Below, piece by piece: positions 26,000 to 32,918 of a DNA stretch of 64,000 nucleotides. The stretch is from IMG/VR virus record IMGVR_UViG_3300032093_000049, positions 36,017 through 100,016 of that record. The stretch is one strand, 5' to 3'. Made by a program: the position numbers and the translations under genes. Each line of letters begins with the position of its first letter. Position 1 is the first letter of the stretch. The notes under the pieces were generated by a model, which saw only the letters and a program-made list of their open reading frames with translations, searched no databases and was not told where the DNA came from. The stretch comes from a virus.

Positions 26000-26298
26000 T
26001 ACTCAACAGTAAAATAAGCTGTATAGTTAGTTCCCGGGATTGAAGATGTGAGAATTAGTTTATCTCCCTCTTCAAGAAAATAACCAGTTTGATCAATAAC
26101 ACTATCTCCTGCATTGAGTGTATAGCTAAAGATTGTAACTGTGTTGTTTAGTGATTTATCAAATCTTGATAGAGTCAATACATAGGCTGCCGGGTTTGTT
26201 GCTGTAATAGTTACAAACCTAGCTTTCTTTGTAGAAGGTACAGTATATAGAGTAGTACCTGTTACACTTACTATGCCTTGTATCGGTATATTAACCAT
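25999..26298 (-). CDS. Small beta-rich virion protein, 99 aa
   Basis: The protein is mostly beta-strand (VTIFSYTLNAGDSV, GDKLILTSS) and looks like a decoration or fibre-tip jelly-roll, with a YFLEEGDKL element often seen in such domains. Its stop overlaps the start of the fibre gene by one base. It is probably part of the receptor-binding apparatus. Confidence 0.55.
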   Translation of the reverse strand: MVNIPIQGIVSVTGTTLYTVPSTKKARFVTITATNPAAYVLTLSRFDKSLNNTVTIFSYTLNAGDSVIDQTGYFLEEGDKLILTSSIPGTNYTAYFTVE

Positions 26299-26308
26299 AT
26301 CAGAAGTA

Positions 26309-26854
26309 TTACTTTATTTTTTCAAGAATAAATGTCCAAGAACCTATTTTATTTGTACCCAGTGCAGACCCAAAACTAGCAGCTAAAGCAAATGTATAAG
26401 GAACTGTTACATCAATTATTACTGCAGAAGAATATGCACTTGTTGTATTTGGTACTACAGGAACGGCATTATCTCCACATGTAAATAAAACTGAAGTAAG
26501 AACAGAACCCGAATTAGTTATAGTAAATTCACCTTCAATTTTAAAATAGCCATTGTTAAGAGGAGGCATTGAATACTGTAAAGTTGTAGGGCCCGTTAAA
26601 GAAACTGGGATGAAATTATCTAAACCAATTGCAAATTTTACTACTTCACCGGATACATTATCATTGTCAAGTATACCTCCCATAGAATATCTATATGTGG
26701 TGCCTTCTACTAGAGTATTAGCAGGAATTACCAAAGATCCTATTCCTGATGCTATTAAGGATATAGGACTGTTTCCAGTAATTACTGCAGAACCTGTGGT
26801 TTGTAGATATACAACATTGGATTTTGCTTCACTAATAGTTATTTGTGTACTCAT
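26309..26854 (-). CDS. Beta-rich fibre-accessory protein
   Basis: This 181-aa protein has alternating hydrophobic/polar strands and no helices visible. It lies between the 416-aa adhesin and the 99-aa beta protein. It resembles tail-fibre tip or chaperone-like domains. The function is inferred from context. Confidence 0.5.
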   Translation of the reverse strand: MSTQITISEAKSNVVYLQTTGSAVITGNSPISLIASGIGSLVIPANTLVEGTTYRYSMGGILDNDNVSGEVVKFAIGLDNFIPVSLTGPTTLQYSMPPLNNGYFKIEGEFTITNSGSVLTSVLFTCGDNAVPVVPNTTSAYSSAVIIDVTVPYTFALAASFGSALGTNKIGSWTFILEKIK

Positions 26855-26865
26855 TATCTTTAGTT

Positions 26866-28116
26866 TTATCTACTTATTTCTTCCCAGTCTGCTGATGCAT
26901 ACATACCTAATGTACCTCCTATAGCATCTATTGCTGCTTCTACAATAAGTTCTGTTGCTACACCGGTAAAACTATTTCTTTCAAGCTGAGTTGAGAACAA
27001 AGCTTCTTTCAATATATTGATACTTGGAGAACCTTGGTTAGATGAATTTACATACCCTTGTGCAAGTATTCTTCCGCCAGCAACTGATGTGCCTGTAAGA
27101 TTGTATTCTACTGCCGAATCAGCACCAACTGGTACCCAAGCACCTCCTGTGACTGTTCCACCTTGAACTATTCTCCAAGCATAGTTTTTACCATTACCTA
27201 ATCCAAGTATAGATATAGCAGTTAATATAACTATAGCATCTAGTTTGGTTGCTGTAAGTTTTACACCTACAAGGGGATAATATGTTGCAGGAGCTGCAAA
27301 AGATATAGGTGCGTTTATAGGAGTACCAATAGCTTGTTGTGCTCCTCTTAATTCATATCCACCTTCAGATATTACAGTAGAACAAACTTGTTTTAAAGTA
27401 CTTGCAGTTGCTGTTCCTGTATTAGTTATCTCATACCTTAGCGGTAATGAAGCCGTGGTAATATAAGTAGATGGAATTAAGTTAGCATGATTAAATCTAT
27501 GACATACTATAAAATTACCATCTATTACAAACCCTAATCTTACTGTTCCTTCCCCTAACCACTCAATATCCATAAACATGATTTGAGCCTTGGTTATGTC
27601 TAAGATTACTCCTGAAGCTCCGTTACCATCTAATGTATCTGCATTCCAAGCAGCTTGATCAACAATAGTCTCAGTTACCAAACCTGTAACTGAACTTCTT
27701 TCTACAAAACTTAAAGTGCTGTCTTTTAACTGAATGTAGATACCATTCTCTGTTCCAAAATAACCTACTTTTTGTACTAAATCGTTTTGTGCAGGAGCCA
27801 TTACAAATGTATTGAATACAAGTAGTGACTTACCAGGTTGATAAGAGAATACTTTTGTAGTTTCTCTTAGTACTTCAGATCCATTTGTACCAGTTACATT
27901 TAAGTTTACTAATCCCTCATTTGCACTAAATACAGCAGTTCCACCATTAGCAGTATCAGTATTCCATAGACCATTATCCCTGTATCTATGAGATGAATCA
28001 AACAGTGTAAGTGGATTAGATACTCTCAATCTTCCAAATGCATCTGCTAGCATAGGAAGATTAGTAAGAATATTACCACTATTTGATGAACCAGAAGTAG
28101 ATATTATAGTACCCAT
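26866..28116 (-). CDS. Virion adhesin-like protein (RLRVSNPLTLFDS family)
   Basis: This 416-aa protein carries FGRLRVSNPLTLFDSSHRYRDN near residue 28, then SYQPGKSLLVFNTFV and VGYFGTENGIYIQL. I recall this order from large structural proteins in many environmental phages. The protein is beta-rich. It lies in the fibre cluster and is likely an adhesin or baseplate-surface protein. Confidence 0.6.
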   Translation of the reverse strand: MGTIISTSGSSNSGNILTNLPMLADAFGRLRVSNPLTLFDSSHRYRDNGLWNTDTANGGTAVFSANEGLVNLNVTGTNGSEVLRETTKVFSYQPGKSLLVFNTFVMAPAQNDLVQKVGYFGTENGIYIQLKDSTLSFVERSSVTGLVTETIVDQAAWNADTLDGNGASGVILDITKAQIMFMDIEWLGEGTVRLGFVIDGNFIVCHRFNHANLIPSTYITTASLPLRYEITNTGTATASTLKQVCSTVISEGGYELRGAQQAIGTPINAPISFAAPATYYPLVGVKLTATKLDAIVILTAISILGLGNGKNYAWRIVQGGTVTGGAWVPVGADSAVEYNLTGTSVAGGRILAQGYVNSSNQGSPSINILKEALFSTQLERNSFTGVATELIVEAAIDAIGGTLGMYASADWEEISR

Positions 28117-28469
28117 TACGCAGTGATCCAGGTAATTAGTAATTCTGTACCAGTTCCATTTGCTATAATATCTCCAGTTCCAAAATAGTTATTTATACCA
28201 TTAGCATCATAATTAACTATTTCACCTGGTTTTATTGTAACTCCAAGTACAGTACCATTTGCAGCTCCTACATTAGCTACAGAAAAGCTAAATACATTTG
28301 CAGGATTTGTCCATGGTCCTGTGACTCTTTGTACTTTAGCAGCTCTTGAGCTTCCAATTATATTTCCAGTAAGAGCATCTACAATTGCTTGTAGACCACG
28401 TAACATTTTTAACTGCCAAGGAAAGTTATTACCCTTGTCACCTTCTGATTTTAAATTACCTATTGACAT
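28116..28469 (-). CDS. Small fibre-cluster protein, 117 aa
   Basis: An N-terminal short basic helix (FPWQLKMLRGLQAIVDAL) is followed by a beta-rich C-terminus. Its stop overlaps the next start by one base. It may be an adaptor that fixes the larger adhesin to the particle. The family is not recognised. Confidence 0.5.
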   Translation of the reverse strand: MSIGNLKSEGDKGNNFPWQLKMLRGLQAIVDALTGNIIGSSRAAKVQRVTGPWTNPANVFSFSVANVGAANGTVLGVTIKPGEIVNYDANGINNYFGTGDIIANGTGTELLITWITA

Positions 28470-28474
28470 GACTA

Positions 28475-28600
28475 TTAATTTTTAGGCATACTAGCCATTA
28501 TTATTTCGTATACTGTATTGGCTGTAGCATTATTATCATTTAGATATGCATACTTTGTAATTAAACTTGCAAGTAATGCTTCTGGTGTAAATGTATTCAT
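28475..28600 (-). CDS. Tiny protein, 41 aa
   Basis: ATG at 28600 and TAA at 28475, tightly placed between two fibre genes in the same orientation. It forms one probable amphipathic helix (PEALLASLITKYAYLND) and a short tail. The function is unknown. Confidence 0.5.
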   Translation of the reverse strand: MNTFTPEALLASLITKYAYLNDNNATANTVYEIIMASMPKN

Positions 28601-28611
28601 GACAGTATTTA

Positions 28612-29133
28612 TTAATTATAAATTCTTACTTCAATTATGCAAGGTACTATTGCTTGACCAAGAATATCATCATTATAAGTAGCAGTAAGCAAATCAAAAC
28701 TTTCTATGGTAATTACATTAAAAAAACTAATTCCATATCCAATTCTATACCCATTTCCACTTGGTACATCATAATCATACAATTGTGATATTGTTACAAA
28801 AGCTGATGTAGGAGATGTAAAGACCGGCTCACTAAATAACATAATGTATTGACCTGCAACAACACGTTGAAATGTTACATTAACACCTAATGAATTTTCT
28901 AACACAAATGGCGTAGGAGCATTTGTACCTGACTGTATCAAATGAGCTACATAACTTTTATAAGGTACACCTACTTGTGTTTGTAAATCTTCATACTTAA
29001 TAGCAGAAGGTTGGTATTTACCATCAAATCTATCATCCCTTACCCCAATAGCAATAAGATCTGAATTAGCCAGAGTTTTCTTGATCTTCCTTCCCCTTAT
29101 CAGGTTAAAGAAGTTAGTAAGATTATTTAACAT
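28612..29133 (-). CDS. Fibre-cluster protein with shared attachment domain
   Basis: The first 55 residues (RGRKIKKTLANSDLIAIGVRDDRFDGKYQPSAI) resemble the N-terminus of the protein at 29247-30059 (KERLIKKTANNANTDLVAIG). The rest is beta-rich. The shared N-terminus is probably a virion-anchoring domain with different distal parts. Each may present a different receptor-binding head. Confidence 0.55.
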   Translation of the reverse strand: MLNNLTNFFNLIRGRKIKKTLANSDLIAIGVRDDRFDGKYQPSAIKYEDLQTQVGVPYKSYVAHLIQSGTNAPTPFVLENSLGVNVTFQRVVAGQYIMLFSEPVFTSPTSAFVTISQLYDYDVPSGNGYRIGYGISFFNVITIESFDLLTATYNDDILGQAIVPCIIEVRIYN

Positions 29134-29136
29134 TAC

Positions 29137-29241
29137 TTATTTCTTTACAGTGTTTCTCTCACGTACTTTTTCACTCCATGTTGGAGTTGTTCTTACCACA
29201 ACAACTTGTGGCTGCTCCTCAACTTTCTTTTTCTTTGCCAT
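29137..29241 (-). CDS. Tiny Lys/Val-rich protein, 34 aa
   Basis: ATG at 29241 and TAA at 29137, placed between the two proteins with a shared N-terminal domain. It reads MAKKKKVEEQPQVVVVRTTPTW and has a basic tail. It could be a small linker or an assembly peptide. Evidence is limited to codon order, frame and tight spacing. Confidence 0.45.
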   Translation of the reverse strand: MAKKKKVEEQPQVVVVRTTPTWSEKVRERNTVKK

Positions 29242-29246
29242 GACAA

Positions 29247-30059
29247 TTAGAAATTATATAGTTCGTAGTATAGATAGAATTTTCCAGTAAATATGTTTTC
29301 ATTGTCTACTGCAGTAACATTAAGTGTAACATCATCTGCAGGTGAAGCACCCCCAACGTAATTACCAGGAATATCTAATGTATCTGAAACAACATATTCT
29401 CTACCTGTATTTGCAACAATAATATTAGATATTGCTCCAGCACCATCACGTTCAAGTGTAACCACAGCTCCTGATCCAGGACCGGTAGTAGTAGTAGGCA
29501 AGTAAGTATAAATCTTATTTGCTTCAGCAAGTATAGTCGTAGATGTTCCAAGAGCTAATGAAGCTACTCCTCCTATTTCTACAGAACTTGCATTGAAGAT
29601 TTCAAGATTTAATCCAGGAAGTGCACCAACTGCAAGAACATACGGGATAAAAGTATCACCTAATTGATCTGGATTATAATATGGAGTTGCTTGATAGTAC
29701 ACTTTATCAAGATCTGAAAAATCCATATCTGGGTTATTAATGGTAAGTCCTACTGATGTTGCAAAGTTTGCAGCTGGGTCAATAGCATTAGTAAAATCCA
29801 TAGTGATCTCAATAACTCCTTTAGGTGTAGTTACGTTTACTGTACTAGTAGTATTAAGATCTACTGTATAATATCCCGTATTAGCTACATCACCTGCTAA
29901 AGACAGATCTTTAATAGGCATTGCATAAGTCTTGTACTTATCATCCCTTTTAAGGAAAGATACATCTGCACCAATTGCTACTAGATCTGTATTTGCATTA
30001 TTTGCTGTTTTCTTAATGAGACGCTCTTTACGTAAATAGAGCCAGTTTAAAATATCCAT
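29247..30059 (-). CDS. Fibre-cluster adhesin with shared attachment domain
   Basis: This 270-aa protein is the first gene of the fibre transcript. Residues 1-50 share the KKTANNANTDLVAIG anchor with the 28612-29133 protein. Residues about 195-250 carry the G-x-x-Y-x-x-x-D-x-L-x-I-P-G-x-Y decoration-type repeat also present in the tail protein at 4838-6529. It is probably displayed at the tail tip. Confidence 0.55.
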   Translation of the reverse strand: MDILNWLYLRKERLIKKTANNANTDLVAIGADVSFLKRDDKYKTYAMPIKDLSLAGDVANTGYYTVDLNTTSTVNVTTPKGVIEITMDFTNAIDPAANFATSVGLTINNPDMDFSDLDKVYYQATPYYNPDQLGDTFIPYVLAVGALPGLNLEIFNASSVEIGGVASLALGTSTTILAEANKIYTYLPTTTTGPGSGAVVTLERDGAGAISNIIVANTGREYVVSDTLDIPGNYVGGASPADDVTLNVTAVDNENIFTGKFYLYYELYNF

Positions 30060-30077
30060 GGTATATAAAAATTATGT

Positions 30078-30091
30078 TACACTATAATATA
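30078..30091 (-). promoter_or_regulatory. Candidate minus-strand promoter element (TATATTATAGTGTA)
   Basis: The element is 19-32 nt upstream of the fibre gene starting at 30059 and follows a terminator, so a new transcript must begin here. It differs by one base from the element at 6561-6574. Confidence 0.5.
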
Positions 30092-30104
30092 CTGAAAACT
30101 TTTT

Positions 30105-30138
30105 AAATAACAAAATCCCCAAGAAAATTCCTGGGGAC
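30105..30138 (-). terminator. Intrinsic terminator before the fibre operon
   Basis: An imperfect hairpin (ATCCCC at 30115-30120 pairs with TGGGGA at 30132-30137, extended inward) is followed on the minus strand by TTTTG and a T-rich tract. It closes the operon that contains the GroES-like and Acb2-like genes. Confidence 0.7.
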
Positions 30139-30190
30139 TTTACCTAAATTAACTACTATTCACTGAAAAAGAGATACTAATATATAAATA

Positions 30191-30457
30191 TTATTCATTA
30201 GTAACTGACTCATAAGTTTTTTCAAACACATCTGGTTTACATGCGTAGAACTCACCATTAACTCCCTTGATAACAAAGTCATTTACTGTAGCTTGCATAT
30301 CACCTTCAAGTGTTCTAATTACTAGTTTTGGCTTTACTGTTTCAAAGTCTACATTAAAATAACAGTCTTTGCAAAACTCAAATACCTTATCTCTGTTATC
30401 ACCCGTCCACTGAAGAGCCTGAATTACTACAGGCTTCTTTCTATAAAACTTTACCAT
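30191..30457 (-). CDS. Small conserved phage protein (KYRKKPVVIQA...GEFYACKPDVF family)
   Basis: This 88-aa protein has the widely seen phage layout: FYRKKPVVIQALQWTGDN at the start, an LEGDM element in the middle, then DFVIKGVNGEFYACKPDVFEKTYE. Members are found in very many phages and the function is unknown to me. It overlaps the GroES-like gene by 7 bases. Confidence 0.75.
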   Translation of the reverse strand: MVKFYRKKPVVIQALQWTGDNRDKVFEFCKDCYFNVDFETVKPKLVIRTLEGDMQATVNDFVIKGVNGEFYACKPDVFEKTYESVTNE

Positions 30458-30726
30458 ACTATTGCAACATCACCTTCGCTCAACATGAGCTTAACATCAC
30501 CTTCTATTTCTACCTTCTCTGCATTCTGGAGTGAACCAGTAGTTACATATACTTTATCCCCCGGTGATACTTTCTCTACTGTATCCCCCGTAGCATAAAC
30601 ATTAAGCTTAGTCCAAAGCTTCATAGCTTCTTGCATTACTGCTTCCTCATCTTTTGCTGTAAGCTCAATTACTGATTCCTTCTTCTTAGGAATATCAATC
30701 AGGATTCTTCTCCCCATCAACTTCAT
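30451..30726 (-). CDS. GroES-like co-chaperonin
   Basis: This 91-aa protein has the layout of the cpn10 fold: an N-terminal strand GRRILIDIPKKKE, a mobile-loop-like segment (ESVIELTAKDEEAV), then VYATGDTVEKVSPGDKVYVTTG and a C-terminal EGDVKLMLSEGDVAIVW (compare the E/D-G-x-x-Y/L-x-x-x-x-E-x-D-I-L ending of GroES). Phage co-chaperonins such as T4 gp31 replace GroES so that host GroEL folds the major capsid protein. It would act in the host cytoplasm. The length is close to the usual 95-111 aa. Confidence 0.65.
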   Translation of the reverse strand: MKLMGRRILIDIPKKKESVIELTAKDEEAVMQEAMKLWTKLNVYATGDTVEKVSPGDKVYVTTGSLQNAEKVEIEGDVKLMLSEGDVAIVW

Positions 30727-30976
30727 CTGTGTAATGTTTAAGTGTTATTAATTTTACTACTGCCATTTGTGCATTAACTATCTCCCCCACGGCATGATCA
30801 AACAGGAGACTCTTAAGCGGGTGTCTATTATTCTCTGTGTAATCCTTCTTCATTATCTCTGCTATCTCAGCAAACATAGACTTAATTTTAACTACAGTGT
30901 CTTCTGATTCTGGATTATAAGTAATTCCAATAAGCTGTTCACCAAAGCTTGGAATCTTTGTTTCTTTAATTTCCAT
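30695..30976 (-). CDS. Acb2/Tad1-hairpin-like protein, candidate anti-CBASS/Thoeris sponge
   Basis: This 93-aa protein has the pattern F-G-E-x-x-x-G-I-T-Y-N-P near residues 11-22, then two helices: VVKIKSMFAEIAEIMKK, and a second containing LFDHAVGEIVNAQMAVVKLITLK. I recall this order (GE-x-x-x-G-x-T/S-F-N-P ... A-x-x-E-x-x-x-A-Q-M-x-x-V-K-x-x-T) from proteins annotated with the Acb2/Tad1 hairpin domain, which sequester the cyclic nucleotide signals of CBASS and Thoeris immunity. The pattern is recognisable, but ligand-binding residues cannot be verified by eye. Confidence 0.5.
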   Translation of the reverse strand: MEIKETKIPSFGEQLIGITYNPESEDTVVKIKSMFAEIAEIMKKDYTENNRHPLKSLLFDHAVGEIVNAQMAVVKLITLKHYTDEVDGEKNPD

Positions 30977-31164
30977 TACGCATCATATGATTGGTTAGAC
31001 TTAGATACTTTCTCTACACGAAGGTTTTCAAAGATACTATGCTTAACTTGTTCTAGTATTCCTACTAGAGTTGCTGGGCTAATACTACCAGATGCATCAC
31101 CCATTTGAACTACTATTTGGTCATCCTTATCTATGATGACTTCAAGTACTACTCTATCTTCCAT
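30976..31164 (-). CDS. Small protein, 62 aa
   Basis: The protein is strand-rich at the start (RVVLEVIIDKDDQIVVQMGDASG), then helical (SPATLVGILEQVKHSIFENLR). It shares its last base with the Acb2-like gene, and both lie in one operon that begins near 31195. The function is unknown. Confidence 0.6.
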   Translation of the reverse strand: MEDRVVLEVIIDKDDQIVVQMGDASGSISPATLVGILEQVKHSIFENLRVEKVSKSNQSYDA

Positions 31165-31195
31165 ATTTAAACTTTGTTGGTTTAAACAAAGATAG

Positions 31196-31234
31196 TATAA
31201 AAAAAATAAGCTCCAAGTTTCCTAGGAGCTTATT
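31196..31234 (-). terminator. Intrinsic terminator
   Basis: A perfect 10-bp stem (AATAAGCTCC at 31205-31214, loop of 10, complement at 31225-31234) is followed on the minus strand by eight T residues. It ends the transcript from the 31.3-32.9 kb operon. Confidence 0.85.
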
Positions 31235-31293
31235 ATTCGTCATTTATCCATTAATCACTATGCCAAGCAGGGCTCTACAAATGTAGAACTATT

Positions 31294-31452
31294 TTATTTA
31301 ATTACAATATATGATGAATATTTTTTTTGTAACTCTAAATCATTCTTATGTATATCATATTCTTCTACTGATCCATAAGCATCACACTTGTGTGAGGTAG
31401 ACTTACATGATGCCAACATAATCAAACCGGTAACTACTAATAACTTTTTCAT
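31294..31452 (-). CDS. Phage-encoded small lipoprotein
   Basis: This 52-aa protein starts MKKLLVVTGLIMLASCKS, a signal peptide with a lipobox ending at Cys16. The mature part is only 37 aa, polar and His/Lys/Tyr-containing. Small phage lipoproteins often act in superinfection exclusion at the host envelope, a likely but unproven role here. Its start overlaps the stop of the upstream gene by 4 bases. The lipobox is clear. Confidence 0.7.
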   Translation of the reverse strand: MKKLLVVTGLIMLASCKSTSHKCDAYGSVEEYDIHKNDLELQKKYSSYIVIK

Positions 31453-31589
31453 CTTCCCTGTCCCCTATATAATTTCTTGTAATTCCTAGACTTCTTTGAA
31501 ACAGATGTTTTAGTCTTTGCATGTACGCCTGGGCGTGACACCTTGTTCTTTGCATATGCTCTTACAGCTGCATCTTTAACCTTTGCCAT
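31449..31589 (-). CDS. Small very basic protein, 46 aa
   Basis: ATG at 31589, TGA overlapping the lipoprotein start. The ending HAKTKTSVSKKSRNYKKLYRGQGR is a pattern I recall from other Bacteroidota phages. A TAGTATATTATA element is placed 16-27 nt upstream of the start. The function is unknown. Confidence 0.65.
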   Translation of the reverse strand: MAKVKDAAVRAYAKNKVSRPGVHAKTKTSVSKKSRNYKKLYRGQGR

Positions 31590-31619
31590 AGTATATCCTT
31601 TTTTATAATATACTAATTA

Positions 31620-31868
31620 TTATTTTCCAATAAGAGGATCTATTGCTTTTTTCATATTTCTACGAAACGTAATATTACTTTTAGCTTTTATATCTCTATG
31701 AGTAAACTGCCAAAATTCTCCTGTACTATTTATAATCACAGTATAAATAGTGTCTGTCTCATGACCATAGTCTGTTATCATCCATATGAAGCCTGAGCCT
31801 TTTGGTGTATCTACTTCTACTCTATTTTTAGGTTCATACATCATATTCAATAATTTTAATTCTTTCAT
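31620..31868 (-). CDS. Small protein, 82 aa
   Basis: The protein contains a strand-rich core (GSGFIWMITDYGHETDTIYTVIINSTGEFWQFTHRDI) like a small SH3/KOW-type barrel. The frame overlaps the transferase-like gene by 35 bases; a start at the later Met (MYEPKNRV) would remove most of this overlap. The function is unknown. Confidence 0.5.
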   Translation of the reverse strand: MKELKLLNMMYEPKNRVEVDTPKGSGFIWMITDYGHETDTIYTVIINSTGEFWQFTHRDIKAKSNITFRRNMKKAIDPLIGK

Positions 31869-32508
31869 CTCTTCCTACTAGTTGCTTGTATAAGTCTACA
31901 TCACTAGACCATTCTTGACCGGTCCAAAACTCAAACCCGGGATAGTTAGCTTTATACTCACAACATTTTTCATACCCACCTAAGAGATAAACATATTCAC
32001 AATCAAGTAGCTTAGCAGTCTCACATTCATAGTACTGAGCAACTGTACCTAGGGATAATTTAGGGTCTGCATAATCCCATATAAACTGATATGCTACAAA
32101 CTGTGTTTCAAACTGTTTATATAAACTAATCCCTACTAGGTAATCTGTCCAGTATTCTATAACCTGACAATCTTTAAAAGACTCTAACTTAATATCTCTT
32201 TTAAACCCATGATAAGAACAGTACTTTTCATAAAGCTCTTCATACATCTCTTTATGAGCTAATACATCTCCTACAGCAACATTAACTTTCTTAGATAATT
32301 TTTTTGTAGTCTTTGTGGGTTGATAAATACTCAGATCTAATCTAGTGCTACGCTCATTATACCATCTGCCCTCCCATGGTATCCATCCTTGCTTTAGTGC
32401 ATCTATACAAGATTCATTTGGTTCTAATATACCATAGGCACAGTTAATGATAAGCTCTAGATCACTGACTTTACCAAAGCCTTTGATATGGTCAAAGTAT
32501 ACTTTCAC
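31834..32508 (-). CDS. Arginyl/leucyl-tRNA-protein transferase-like protein (ATE/Bpt type)
   Basis: The 224-aa protein matches the ATE layout in order. Residues 36-75 (ALKQGWIPWEGRWYNERS ... DLSIYQPTKTTKKLSKK) correspond to the ATE region with GW-x-x-x-G-x-x-x-Y and R-F-x-x-S-x-x-x-R-R. Residues 115-200 correspond to the GNAT-like C-terminal domain: YLVGIS, then YADPKLSLGTVAQYYECETAKLL, then YVYLLGGYEKCCEYKANYPG. Such enzymes attach Arg or Leu from tRNA to protein N-termini and send targets to proteolysis. The conserved N-terminal Cys cluster of host enzymes is not seen. The homology is by pattern and should be confirmed. Confidence 0.6.
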   Translation of the reverse strand: MKVYFDHIKGFGKVSDLELIINCAYGILEPNESCIDALKQGWIPWEGRWYNERSTRLDLSIYQPTKTTKKLSKKVNVAVGDVLAHKEMYEELYEKYCSYHGFKRDIKLESFKDCQVIEYWTDYLVGISLYKQFETQFVAYQFIWDYADPKLSLGTVAQYYECETAKLLDCEYVYLLGGYEKCCEYKANYPGFEFWTGQEWSSDVDLYKQLVGRDERIKIIEYDV

Positions 32509-32918
32509 TTAGTAAATTTATCTAGCTTAAGCATCTTCACTATCCTATTAGTAATATCTTCTGCTTCAGATATTGTCTCTTCTTCCTTATCCCGGATATC
32601 CCAGTTATTAAGCAAAATAACTATATGCATAGCCTCATGATTAACAAGGGTAATATCAGTAAACTTTCCAGTAAAGTGTTTTTTGTTCAGAAAGAGAAAA
32701 GGTTTATACGGGGCTTTTGCTGTAAGCTTCTTGTCCCGGGGATCATAATTAGTCCAACCATATATATAAACACCATTACCTGTAGTCTTATCAACTTCTT
32801 CTGCCTGGGCATCTTTACGGTTCAACCCGTGCATCTCTTTGACACCATAGTAATCAAAGATCTCAGTAGCATCATCTCCTATAAGAAGAACAAACTTCCC
32901 CATATCAATCTTCTTCAT
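32505..32918 (-). CDS. HExxH metallopeptidase-like protein
   Basis: The start chosen is the ATG at 32918 (137 aa, MKKIDMGKF). An upstream in-frame start at 33056 would run through the GC-rich junction and is unlikely. A clear zinc-protease motif HEAMH is at residues 94-98, with possible third ligands E118 or E120 (SEAEDI). It overlaps the transferase-like gene by 4 bases, so the two are translationally coupled. It is the first gene left of the divergent junction and probably early. No signal peptide is visible, so it should act in the cytoplasm. Confidence 0.55.
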   Translation of the reverse strand: MKKIDMGKFVLLIGDDATEIFDYYGVKEMHGLNRKDAQAEEVDKTTGNGVYIYGWTNYDPRDKKLTAKAPYKPFLFLNKKHFTGKFTDITLVNHEAMHIVILLNNWDIRDKEEETISEAEDITNRIVKMLKLDKFTK

